64,000 nucleotides of DNA from Owenia fusiformis (GCA_903813345.2 CAIIXF020000011.1:21373754-21437753); one strand, 5' to 3'. Shown: positions 50,805-60,343, numbered from the stretch's first letter. Notes: generated by a model not told the origin, from the sequence alone. Translations and numbers: made by a program.

Positions 50805-53462
50805 TCAGTATTCATAGAGGATTTAAAGGAGAATGGCCAAAGGAAATTTTTGTATTGACAGCTTCTTTAATTTGTTTATACTATATAGTAGAAATATGAA
50901 TTGAATACCCCATGTGTATTTGGATTATTGCTTGGAGAGACTGACTGACTGATTAACTTACTGTTGAATGAATGATGGTTGGTGGTGGGATTTGGTCATA
51001 TTAACTTAAATTACCAAACCATGTGTTTGCCAATTTTCATCAAGCATGTGTATATGCTCAGAAATTCCCAAAAGATCTTCATTGAGTTAGACAATAACAT
51101 TTTTATATTGGAAACATTTTGAATATCAATTCAACTCTCCAATTAACCCTGCCACCTTTTGGTAAAATACAGAAGCTGGAGATTTAACAGTGATGCATTC
51201 TTGAATTGGAGTCTTGAATTGTTTTCAAAAAGACATTAGTACAACTTATTGATCAATAGCTTTCCTTCCAAGAATATATAAGTACTTCTTAAGAACTGTA
51301 TAATAAAGTAATTAATTTTGAGTTATCACTTTGAAACAGTCAGTAGCTTTGAAAAGTTCAGGTTCTCATTATTATTGGAGTTTATATATTATGTAACTTG
51401 TGTTTTAGCAAATATTGCATAAAGTCTAACATTGTGGTATATTTTTGTGATCAGTGTTTGATATTGCAATTCTGTGAGACAATTGTAACTTATTCATTTG
51501 TAAATATTTTGAAAATATTATGTTCAGATTAATTTCTGTTGAAAGCCCATGATTACAGTGAACACACATAGACATATAAGTTTGAACATATTTCTGGCAA
51601 ATATACTTTGGTAACGATTCAGGTGACATTTTCAAGTAATGTCTCCTTAACTCAAGAAGGAATGAACTTAAGTAATGGGACAATGTTCATTTCCTGGAAA
51701 AAATCATCAATTTATTCATTTGTGCCTATATGCTTCAACACATTGATTGCCCGATTCAGGAAAATTGAACAGGGAAATTGAAACACACTTGATGACCATA
51801 CTAAATTCGATGGCTTCATCGGCAGAAGTATGATAGAATCACAATACCTGATATACTGTAAGTTATAACATGTTGAAATTTCTTATTTCATAAATCTTAA
51901 TGGTTTATTCATTAAAGGGAATTCAGGCCAACTTATTACCAAACTCAATTAACTTGAGTCAATTTTGATTCAGTGCTTGCTACAAAATTATTTGCTTTAG
52001 GAAAATCTAATTACTCCGCATCAATAGTGGAAAACAAGTTAATTTATAATGATGAAATAGTGTATGATGTAAAACACATCTAAGGTACATATGTTACTTT
52101 TCAGGTATTTTTTTTTAAAATCAACAATGTTGTCTATGTATGTGGGAGTGTAGGGTAGAAAAATGGACTACAAATACATATATTTTAGCAAATGCCAGAA
52201 GGGAAAATATGAAATAGCATGAAAAACCAGATAGAAAAACAACATTTAAAGTTCTGTACATGTACAGTCAATCTAGAAAAAGAACAGGATTTTTGAAAAG
52301 TACAGCAAATCTAGAAAATAATCAGAGTACAACTGGTCTAAAAGGGAACTATTTAAAAGTCAACATATTGACTTATGTTAGGTTCAAAGAAGTTAATGTG
52401 GCCTTTTTTCCTGTGGCTCTATAAACTTGATTGAATTCCTTTCCTGAAAGCAAAATCAATTGGAGTCTTTATCCCTATCTAATTTAACTGTCCTATATGC
52501 CACAGCAAATTTGATCACAGTTTAAGCCTCATATCAATCAGGAAATGGGAAAAATCTATTTCTTTCCATACAAGTGCAATTATGTTTTTCATGTGCAATA
52601 TCGCTGATCAAGTATACATTGCTCTATAAGGAAAATCAAAAGTTATTTGAATTATAAATTATATTATGTATAGGATTGAATCTATAAAGTAAGGATGGAA
52701 TCATACTGATTAATGTCAAATTTAAGTAAGGTGTCATAAAAACTGAATTATCTATAATATGAAATCTGTTTCTTCAGAATACAATCTAATTTGGTGTCCA
52801 ATCACATTATTCTAAGGTCAGTTGCTAGCCATTCTAAAAGTGAATTATAAAAGAGTGCAGATATTTTTAGTTTTTTACTGTGATAACTTAACATACACTG
52901 TAAATAATGGCATTATGAAAAACCAATTACTCAGATGTGAGTAGGTAGTTACCAGTTTCGCCACCAGGTGGCTAATTTTGGGGAAATAACATGGCAGGTT
53001 ATTACAAAGTTCCCTTAAACTTGAATATTCATCAGTTTTAGTGGTTCACTTTTCATATTACCCTTATGTATCTGATAGTTATACAAATTAGGATATGTCC
53101 AGTAAAAGAAAATATTATCTTCCCAATACAAAAAAGATATTTCAATTTTTGTGATTTTACAACATCCGGGTCTTTGGGGAATCTCTCCGACTTTGAAGTC
53201 ACTTTTTCAAAGAAAATTAAATTTTCAAAGTTGATAAACTCTTTTCAGAACCACATTTCTAGATGTAATTTTAAATGTATATTCCAAATATGACATCATT
53301 TCTGCTTGCATCTAATCTATTGGATCTGTGTGTATGGCATATATAGTCTTTGATTTGATTGAAAAAAAAGATAAAATCTGCCACATATAATTTCTGTATA
53401 ATTGATCCAATCCAAGCAATCTTGAACCTCTAACTTCCATATATGTATTCACTAGATGCATA
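50805..53462. other. Intronic DNA, nothing recognised
   Basis: AT-rich, no exon seen. A short AGTGCCAAAAGGAAAA-family match (AATGCCAGAAGGGAAAATAT) lies near 52190-52245. Confidence 0.45.
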
Positions 53463-53803
53463 TACAGTAAAACCTGTCTTAGTGAACTCCTCTCTCTAGT
53501 GAACACCCATGTTTAGTGAACACCACCTAGATCAAGACACATTTTTCATTGACACCTGTATAAAATTCCCTCTGTAGAGAACATTTTTTGTGGGTCAATA
53601 GGTGTTCATTACTACCTACAGTGAACACTTTTTTGTGGCTCAATAGGTGTTCACTACTACCTACAGTGAACACTTTTTGTGGCTCAATAGGTGTTCACTA
53701 CTACCTACAGTGAACACTCTTTGTGGCTCATTAGGTGTTCACTACTACCTACAGTGAACACTCTTTGTGGCTCAATAGGTGTTCACTTTATACAGGTTTT
53801 ACT
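53463..53803. mobile_element. ACAGTAAAACCTGT element with internal 44-bp tandem units
   Basis: The left TACAGTAAAACCTGTCTTAG TGAAC and right GTTCACTTTATACAGGTTTT ACT ends are inverted. The interior has about five copies of a 44-bp unit (GTGTTCACTACTACCTACAG TGAACACTC..TTGTGGCTCAATAG), each with a small GTGTTCAC / GTGAACAC palindrome. It ends 94 bp before exon h. Confidence 0.85.
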
Positions 53804-53897
53804 ATATTCTCATAAATGTGTTCTCATATAAATCAAGCACCTATTGTCAATACAGTATTCTACCAAAAATTATGTTTATTTATTTGCTATTTTTCAG

Positions 53898-54096
53898 TTA
53901 ACCCCAACTGTCATATGCAGTTTTCTAGCAGTACAAGGAAGAATGGCACATTCGCAAGTCCCAATTTCCCCCAGGCATACCCAGCTGACATCCAGTGTAG
54001 GTATACCTTCCAGGGCAGTGGCAAGGAGAGGGTGCAGATATTCTTCACTGATCTGGATCTATACTATCCTCATGGGGATCCTAAAACTGCAAAAGA
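53898..54096 (+). CDS. CUB-gene exon h: N-terminal half of CUB domain C
   Basis: The acceptor is gctatttttcag and the donor gtgagt; 2 nt + 65 codons + 2 nt. It reads NPNCHMQF, then GTFASPNFPQAYPADIQC and ERVQIFFTDLDLYYP, a strong CUB N-terminal half. It is the best match here to the suppressor-of-lurcher type of CUB. The exon starts 94 bp after the end of a 340-bp ACAGTAAAACCTGT-type element (53463-53803), so intron 3' sequence close to the branch region is repeat-derived. Confidence 0.87.
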
Positions 54097-54856
54097 GTGA
54101 GTTTTTCTTTAACATTTTTTCTTATAATTCAATAGTATAGTTTAAGAATCTTTTAATTAGGCCATAAGAAGTAGATTCTTTGTTTTGCGTCTGGTTCTGA
54201 TTGAATGAAATGTGATTGTACTTGTAATCCCTGGTACTTGTACCCTTGTAATTGCTATTTGGATGTGTTTGTTTTTCTGATTTACTCAAAATTGTGCAAG
54301 CAAGGGGACTCAAAACAAAGAATCTACTTCTTATGGCCTTATTTATTTAACATGTGAACATGTGCTAGTGGCTGGGCATTAGCATACTCTCGAAAATTAG
54401 TCTAAGAATGATTTAATTGATATTTTATATTTTCGTTGTAAATATTATACTAGTACCTGCAAGAATGATACAATTTCATTTGGCAATACATCCAGTGTGG
54501 TAGCCATTTTGAAAAATGATTTCTAGCAGTCTTGTCTGTCATGTAACCTAGTTTGATATAATTCCTTAAAATTGGAGCATTTGGAATAACTTCCTGAACA
54601 CCCTGTATTTTCTCTTCTGTGTTAATATCAAATATGTGTTACTGCATAAAAAAGATGGCACTAGGAGATTGTTAAGATCCCAGGGTTAAGATACACAGGA
54701 TCTATACAAAACTGATTGATTTGTGTTTTATACTTGATTGATATGCATGTTATAAATGATTGTTTGTGTTTATAATGGTTGATTTGTTTTTTGCTGAATT
54801 TATTTTTGTAATCATTTGATTTGTTATTCTTATTTTAAAATTGATTTGTTTTTCAG
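54097..54856 (+). other. Intron between exons h and i
   Basis: 760-bp intron with donor gtgagt and acceptor gtttttcag. It holds an inverted pair: AGGCCATAAGAAGTAGATTC TTTGTTTTG at about 54160 and CAAAACAAAGAATCTACTTC TTATGGCC at about 54312. The arms of about 29 bp enclose roughly 125 bp. No gene inside. Confidence 0.7.
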
Positions 54857-55047
54857 ATGTGAGGGTGTAGACTCTGTAACTGCTACTGTGTTTATAGATG
54901 GGGGAAATCAAGATATCGGCACATTCTGCGGGGCAAACATGCCACCTATGCTTATGTCAAATGATGCGAGAATGACTGTAATTTTCAAGAGTATGTCAAC
55001 CTCAAACCCAACTAAAGGCTTTAAAGCAGTTTATAGCTTTGTGACTA
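54857..55047 (+). CDS. CUB-gene exon i: C-terminal half of CUB domain C
   Basis: The acceptor is ttgtttttcag and the donor gtaagt; 1 nt + 63 codons + 1 nt. It begins CEGVDSVTATVFIDGGNQ, then has GTFCGANMPP and LMSNDARMTVIFKSM, and ends GFKAVYSFVT. It holds the third and fourth CUB cysteines and the closing strands. It ends 1 nt into a codon, so the protein continues. No further plus-strand exon was recognised in 55048-64000, and the convergent minus-strand gene begins its 3' end at 56504. Confidence 0.87.
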
Positions 55048-55558
55048 GTAAGTAGTATTTTATCAGTTAACTTTATTTTTTTGTGACTCATGTTTTAAGA
55101 TATTTTGAGATCTTTTGATCTTTCTTCTTAAAAGCTACCCTTCATCCAATTGACCATTTTTTCCAAAAAGCTAAAATTGATGGGGTTTATATTTAAAAAC
55201 ATGATTGTGGGGAAACATGTTCTCCCATTTTATCCCAATCTCCCGAAAGAGATACTCCTCAAATGTATTATATTCTATTAAAGCTCTCACATCTTCAAAC
55301 AAATAGATAATGTTGTAAACAAATAAACAAACAAACAAACAAACACACAAGCAAGCAAACAAACAAACTAACTAACTAACCAAGTAACTAACTAACATCA
55401 AGCAAACAATCAGTGTTGCTAGTCACACCAATCTTCCTCAGTCTGTTATTAATGTTACCATGACTACTCCATTTATACAACAAACACATTCATGACTATT
55501 GTCAGGTCATGACATCAAAAGAGTCAATAAAAAATATATATATATGGACAATGTGACA
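55048..55558 (+). other. Sequence after the last CUB exon seen
   Basis: Begins with donor gtaagt. It contains an ACAAACAAAC / ACTAACTAAC low-complexity run at about 55316-55395. No further CUB or membrane exon was recognised; the 3' end of the CUB gene is missing or was overlooked. Confidence 0.45.
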
Positions 55559-55880
55559 TACGAACCAATAAAGTCAATGTATTGAGAAACAGAACTTTTT
55601 AACATAATATTCTTGTAGCATATGTCAATATCATTATTATCACACGTCTTCAAATGAATATCGTACACAATCCAATAAAGTCAATGTATTGAGTAACTGA
55701 ACTTTTTAACATAATATTCTTGTAGCATATGTCAATATCATTATTATCACACGTCTTCAATTGAATATCGTACACAATCCAATAAAGTCAATGTATTGAG
55801 TAACAGAACTTTTTAACATAATATTCTTGTAGCATATGTCAATATCATTATTATCACACGTCTTCAAATGAATATCGCCC
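55559..55880 (+). repeat. Three tandem copies of a 107-bp unit
   Basis: CCAATAAAGTCAATGTATTG recurs at 55565, 55672 and 55779, with AACATAATATTCTTGTAGCA and TCACACGTCTTCAAATGAAT at fixed places. Copies differ by few bases, so the duplication looks recent. Confidence 0.92.
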
Positions 55881-55982
55881 ATTAATCTATTGGATGCTAG
55901 GTCATTGATTTCAACATAGAGGTTGGCATGACTCATACAGAGTGTCATCAGCATATATGTCATATTCATCAGTTATTGAGTA

Positions 55983-56489
55983 TACAGTAAAACCTGTCTA
56001 ATTCGAACGCCATTTGGACCAGCTTAAAGCGTTCAAATTAGGAGGTGTTCACATTTCGAGGTTTTTGCATTCGCGAGATTCTGGATTCTGAAGAAATGTG
56101 AACACATTCTCAGTACATATTTATAGTTCATTTGACCACATAGCTTTATAGCATTTCAAAAATTAGAAAATTCAATTCAAATGAATCTAGTCATGCTGGA
56201 AAACCCTATTATAATCAAGACCATTCAGGTTTTTTTCCCCAAAGTTTTGATATCATAACAATATTTGAGCAATTTTGAATGAAACATGTGAAATTTTATG
56301 AAAAGTGCTCAGATTAGACAGGTTAATTTTTCAAATATGACTGTTCACTGTTCAAATTGAGAGGTGTTCACATTTCAAGTACTTTTTAACATGGGAGTCA
56401 ATGGGAGGAAAAAATGGGACCGAAAAAAAGTGTTCAGATTGGGAGGTGTTCGGATTACCCAGGTGTTCAGATATACAGGTTCTACCGCA
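55983..56489. mobile_element. ACAGTAAAACCTGT element next to the PAN-gene stop codon
   Basis: The left end is TACAGTAAAACCTGTCTAAT TCGAACG and the right end GTGTTCAGATATACAGGTTC TACC. Internal GAGGTGTTCACATTTC and AGGTGTTCGG copies repeat. It ends 14 bp from the TGA (56504) of the convergent gene, so that gene's 3' UTR passes into the element. Confidence 0.83.
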
Positions 56490-56503
56490 TATGAATTTGA
56501 AAC

Positions 56504-56771
56504 TCAGAAATTATCGATTTGACATATTCCACTGCCAAATTCCATGACGTTAATCTTCCCGCAAACAACAAAATGTCGATCAGTCATTGGAAATGGCAAA
56601 CTATAGGTGGCACCATATGATCCAGAACATTGTGACTCATGTTCAAAGCCACTTTCCAGTTGGCTGACAGTCCCCTTCTGTACTTTTCCTTTAAGAATCA
56701 GATAGCCATTTTCTTCAGCCAATGTTTCACATCGCACTAGGACGTCTAACAACCAATAGTTGGGGCCATAG
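56504..56771 (-). CDS. PAN-gene exon 5: terminal exon, unrecognised cysteine-containing domain
   Basis: The acceptor is cttgttgtag; 1 nt + 88 codons and a TGA stop at 56506-56504. It begins YGPNYWLLDVLVRCETLAEE, continues through GYLILKGKVQKG and ESQCSGSYGATYSLPFP, and ends HFVVCGKINVMEFG, GICQIDNF. There are four cysteines (RCE, QCS, VCG, ICQ), consistent with two disulfides. I do not recognise the domain. The open frame, sharp acceptor and natural stop support a true last exon. The stop lies 14 bp from the end of an ACAGTAAAACCTGT-type repeat, so the 3' UTR must run into it. Confidence 0.78.
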
Positions 56772-57227
56772 CTACAACAAGAATTAGATCAATTAATTAT
56801 GGAAGTCAATTAAAAAGAAACTTTTTATTTCCAACCTTCTTACATGTACATATTTACACAGCACATCATTGCATTAAACAACACTTAAAGAACACAGAAT
56901 TTGTGAATAGAAAATGAATACAAAATAATTTCAAAATGTAAAAAGAATTAACTTCGAGCTATTGGTCCAAAAAGAAACTTACTTAATGCAGATAACATTT
57001 CATTACATCCATACAACTTTGAACCGAAATAACTTTTTAAACATTTCAAAATATAGAAATAACGAGTTATGATTGAGCACCAAAAGAGAAACTTACAAAT
57101 TCAAAGGTGGTGTGTCACATTATTTTGGTCTGTGTAAAAGGGTACACCACATTGTTTGATTCAAAATAAAAACCTACAAATTCTGAAATACACTACATTA
57201 TTTAATTAAGTCAGTGTAGAAACTTAC

Positions 57228-57322
57228 ATATTCAGAGGGTGGTATGATGCATCATTTGGGTCATTCGTAGTCCATACCATGGGTGTCTCCGATGAGATGC
57301 CCAGAGAGTTGGTTTTTCCTGC
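57228..57322 (-). CDS. PAN-gene exon 4: polar linker
   Basis: A 95-nt exon between acceptor taaattacag and donor gtaagt; 31 codons + 2 nt. The residues are Ser/Thr/Asn/Pro-rich without cysteine (AGKTNSLGISSETPMVW, then NDPNDASYHPLN). It continues the linker between the PAN domain and the C-terminal domain. The call rests on good splice sites and on phases matching exons 3 and 5. Confidence 0.66.
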
Positions 57323-59265
57323 CTGTAATTTAGTATACCAATGAGTGTGTACTTATGATTCCATAATCTTACTTTAATAAATAATAGAAAGTAATTTACA
57401 CAAATGAAATATATTTGACACCAGATAAAGTTGCATTTTTTCCAAAAAGTTGCATGAGGGGTATGCTGAAGTTGTGAGGCAAAAAGATCAAAAGTTGCAA
57501 AAGGTTGCACCATTTAGACGTAACAATAACCAAAAATCGATTCATATTCATCTCCATAATCTAGAATAGTGTAACATGTAGACGGTGAAGTTGATTATTA
57601 AAGTTGATTGGTTTTTTCAATATTACCTGATAATGTAAATCAGTACATGCTATGTCATTCCAATAATTACCATAATGATGTTGTAAAAACCATAATTAAA
57701 TGACCAATTCTCGGCATTTGACAGCATCTTTCGAAAAATATTGTTTGATTCTGATTTTGAGTGGTCTTATCAAGAAAGGACGATTCTCGGTTTGGAGAAC
57801 AGTCTCCTGGGCGAATAATTTTTTTCATGAAAAATATAGAAATATTACCCAAATTAAACTATGAATATTCAAAAGAGGACATTTAAATTTACCAGATGTA
57901 AAAATAACAAACTGGTCTGAAGCAGGGATAACGCTCAATTAGACCGATTCAATAAAATTCAAGTCTCGATTTGGGGAAAGAAGTTCATCAGTGTACTGCG
58001 CTAATATTTTTTTGCAAAAAATCTAGAAATATTACCCAAATTAAATTATGACTATTCAAAAGAAGACATTCAAATCTATATTATGTACAAAAAATCAAAT
58101 TTGTCCGAAGCAGGGATAATGCTCATTTAGATTGATGAACTTCGTTCTCCAAACCGAGAATCGTCCTTTATTGTGTAAGCTGCGTTAAGTTGCGCTGTTT
58201 TGTAAAAGTTGCGCTCTGTACTGAAAGTTGTTGGAAGTTGTCGCACGCGCAACAAAGCAACTTTCTCTGGTGTCAGATATATACAGTATGGTAAAAATAT
58301 TGTCTGTCAGCAAATACAGAAACCAAAGTCCCCGAACTGAATGAATGATGTTGGCCTTGGTGTGGTTAGATGTACAATGAGTGTTGATATAGTATATGAT
58401 CCAATTGTTTCTTACCTGGTAGTTTTGACACACTGTTGGCCTTGGTGTGGTTAGATGTACAATGGGTGTTGATATGAGATATGATCCAATTGTTTCTTAC
58501 CTGGTAGTCTTGCCACTCTGTTGGCCTTGGTGTGGTTAGATGTACAATGAGTGTTGATATGGGATATGATCCAATTGTTTCTTACCTGGTAGTCTTGCCA
58601 CACTGTTGGCCTTGGTGTGGTTAGATGTACAATGGGTGTTGATATGGGATATGATCCAATTGTTTCTAACCTGGTAGTCTTGCCATACTGTTGGCCTTGG
58701 TGTGGTTAGATGTACAATGAGTGTTGATATTGGATATGATCCAATTGTTTCTTACCTGGTAGTCTTGCCACACTGTTGGCCTTGGTGTGGTAAGATGTAC
58801 AATGGGTGTTGATACGGGATATGATCCAATTGTTTCTTACCTGGTAGTCTTGCCACACTGTTGGCCTTGGTGTGGTTAGATGTACAATGGGTGTTGATAT
58901 GAGATATGATCCAATTGTTTCTTACCTGGTAGTCTTGCCACTCTGTTGGCCTTGGTGTGGTTAGATGTACAATGAGTGTTGATATGGGATATGATCCAAT
59001 TGTTTCTTACCTGGTAGTCTTGCCACTCTGTTGGCCTTGGTGTGGTTAGATGTACAATGGGTGTTGATATGGGATATGATCCAATTGTTTCTAACCTGGT
59101 AGTCTTGCCACTCTGTTGGCCTTGGTGTGGTTAGATGTACAATGAGTGTTGATACGGGATATGATCCAATTGTTTCTTACCTGGTAGTCTTGCCACACTG
59201 TTGGCCTTGGTGTGGTAAGATGTACAATGGGTGTTGATACGGGATATGATCCAATTGTTTCTTAC
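57323..59265 (-). other. Intron 3 of the PAN gene
   Basis: About 1.94 kb; the half next to exon 3 is the 85-bp array. The rest (57323-58350) has repeated AT-rich phrases shared between 57700-57900 and 57950-58150 (GGACGATTCTCGGTTTGGAG and its complement, GAAATATTACCCAAATTAAA, GAAGCAGGGATAA), a diverged duplication with partly inverted parts. Confidence 0.6.
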
Positions 59266-59351
59266 CTGGTAGTCTTGCCACACTGTTGGCCTTGGTGTGG
59301 TTAGATGTACAATGGGTGTTGATACGGGATATGATGCAGCTGTTTCCTTCA
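58351..59351 (-). repeat. 85-bp tandem array with embedded splice donors; includes exon 3
   Basis: Units start (plus-strand TTGGCCTTGG) at 58351 and every 85 bp to 59286: eleven full units and one outermost unit that is exon 3. On the minus strand each unit reads ..CAAGGCCAACAG, GCAAGACTACCAG then gtaagaaac. Nine unit junctions carry CCAG|gtaag and two (near 58666 and 59091) CCAG|gttag. Units 58436-58860 and 58861-59285 form two five-unit blocks of 425 bp with matching private variants. Confidence 0.93.
59266..59351 (-). CDS. PAN-gene exon 3: Thr/Pro-rich linker exon, a unit of the 85-bp array
   Basis: An 86-nt exon between acceptor gttttccag and donor CCAG|gtaag. It gives 2 nt + 28 codons, ending in phase 0: KETAASYPVSTPIVHLTTPR then PTVWQDYQ. 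The Thr/Pro/Ser content suggests an extended, perhaps O-glycosylated linker. Its phases fit exon 2 (G|TG = Val) and exon 4 (phase 0). Over its whole length it is homologous to the repeat unit that fills the following intron: the exon start GGAAACAGCTGCATCATA matches unit sequence AGAAACAATTGGATCATA. It is therefore the outermost array member, with a functional acceptor. Confidence 0.68.
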
Positions 59352-59692
59352 CTGGAAAACATCAACATATTAAGGAATCGTAGATAAGGTTGATCCTATC
59401 ATGAAATAATTGTACAATGAGGTTGTTAGTGACAGAGAGGACAGGACAATGAGGTAATTGGTGTATGCCATATGGTACAATGGGCTGATGTTAAATACCA
59501 ATATCATATCACCGTGTTATTCAACCACCAAACAAATGATTGTATCACTATTGCCATGCTTTGGATCTGCATGGCTTTTTGCTGATACTTCAAGAATAAT
59601 GTGTATTAAAGCAAACTTGAAAAATTAGAATAATGACAAAAATATGAACCACATAACATTTTAAAAACCACATGGAACACTCGAGCTCTGAA

Positions 59693-59935
59693 CACTCTGT
59701 ACATAAAATTCAAGGAATTCCAATATTGTTGAGATCGTTTTCATTTTGTTGTATTTTGGGGTTACCCTGTATTATCATGGCTTTAATCTTGTGGTTACAA
59801 TTAATCATTATTAACACTCTGTACATAAAAATCAAGAGAATTCCAATATTGTTGAGATCGTTTTCATTTTGTTGTATTTTGGGGTTACCCTGTATTATCA
59901 TCTTGTGGTTACAATTACTCATTATTAAAAACAAA
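59693..59935 (+). repeat. Two direct copies of about 120 bp
   Basis: CTCTGTACATAAAATTCAAG GAATTCCAATATTGTTGAGA and TTTGGGGTTACCCTGTATTA TCAT occur twice, from about 59693 and 59815. They lie in the intron between exons 2 and 3 of the PAN gene. Open frames on both strands come only from this repeat. Confidence 0.88.
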
Positions 59936-60001
59936 ATATTTTGAATTCTTTGAAAACAAATGAATGAATAAATAAAACAAATAATCATAGAATACCTCCA
60001 C

Positions 60002-60343
60002 CTATTAAAAACATGCGCTCGTCAGGTTCTGAAGGATAATACATGAGAATCACTGTCCTCTGCCACCCACTGGCTTCAACCCATGGCTGGACCACCATGT
60101 TATAGTACGCCAACCCTGGTTCATAAACCAAATTCTCCCAACTGGTTTCCAAATCACAATGATTTAGGTAACATTTTGATTGTGTCTTGTCATAGTTTAT
60201 TGACTTGCACAGGTCATCCGAGGCACATTTTTGGTGGCATTTAACCAGAGATTGTGTCTCTATGTTGTATGCACACATTGTCAGTGCAATATCTGGTAGA
60301 ATTTCTCTTGTAAAAGACTGAATGATTATTGCTTGGCTGATAC
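60002..60343 (-). CDS. PAN-gene exon 2: PAN/apple domain
   Basis: The acceptor is cttttgcag; 2 nt + 113 codons + 1 nt. Six cysteines follow the PAN/apple order: one in LTMCAYN, then LVKCHQKCASDDLCKSINY, then SKCYLNHCDLE. The 'C-x3-C-x5-C-x-S-x-x-Y' core and aromatic SINYD are typical of PAN_1. The exon continues WENLVYEPG, WVEASGWQRTV and EPDERMFLI. The donor is uncertain by 6 nt: either after ATAG (gtggag, low end 60002) or after GGAG (gtattc, low end 59996). Both keep the frame; the second adds two residues (Gly-Gly). Confidence 0.82.

Larger units (their letters stand above)
15936..53897 (+). other. 38-kb intron of the CUB gene
   Basis: It runs from donor gtgagt at 15936 to acceptor ttttcag at 53897 and keeps phase (T|TT). 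Both edges fit, but missed small exons or an alternative 3' end after exon g cannot be excluded by eye. The interior is AT-rich with mobile elements and minisatellites, listed separately. No nested gene with domain support was found on either strand. Confidence 0.55.
8048..55047 (+). other. Partial gene: SOL-1-like protein with three CUB domains (locus span)
   Basis: Nine exons were read by hand; all junctions are GT..AG and every phase agrees. Together they give 1302 nt: 2 nt finishing an upstream codon, 433 codons, then 1 nt of the next. Order: CUB A, CUB B, a 25-residue linker, CUB C, with no EGF, protease, LDLa or discoidin domain between. CUB C has phrases such as FASPNFPQAYP, RVQIFF, FCGANMPP, LMSN and GFKAVYSFVT, which I associate with suppressor-of-lurcher (SOL-1) proteins. 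Those are single-pass membrane proteins that modulate glutamate receptors at synapses (family knowledge). The absence of EGF modules argues against tolloid/BMP1 or C1r/s. NETO-like or another multi-CUB protein remains possible. The 5' exon(s) with signal peptide and the 3' exon(s) with membrane segment and stop are not seen. Confidence 0.72.

Noticed and set aside
58185-59368. Several minus-strand open frames across the 85-bp array as separate small genes
   Set aside because: They are the same repeat read in shifting frames (85 is not a multiple of 3). Only the outermost unit has a fitting acceptor and phase.
59672-59988. Hydrophobic open frames on both strands as membrane proteins
   Set aside because: They arise from two direct copies of a 120-bp repeat within a PAN-gene intron.
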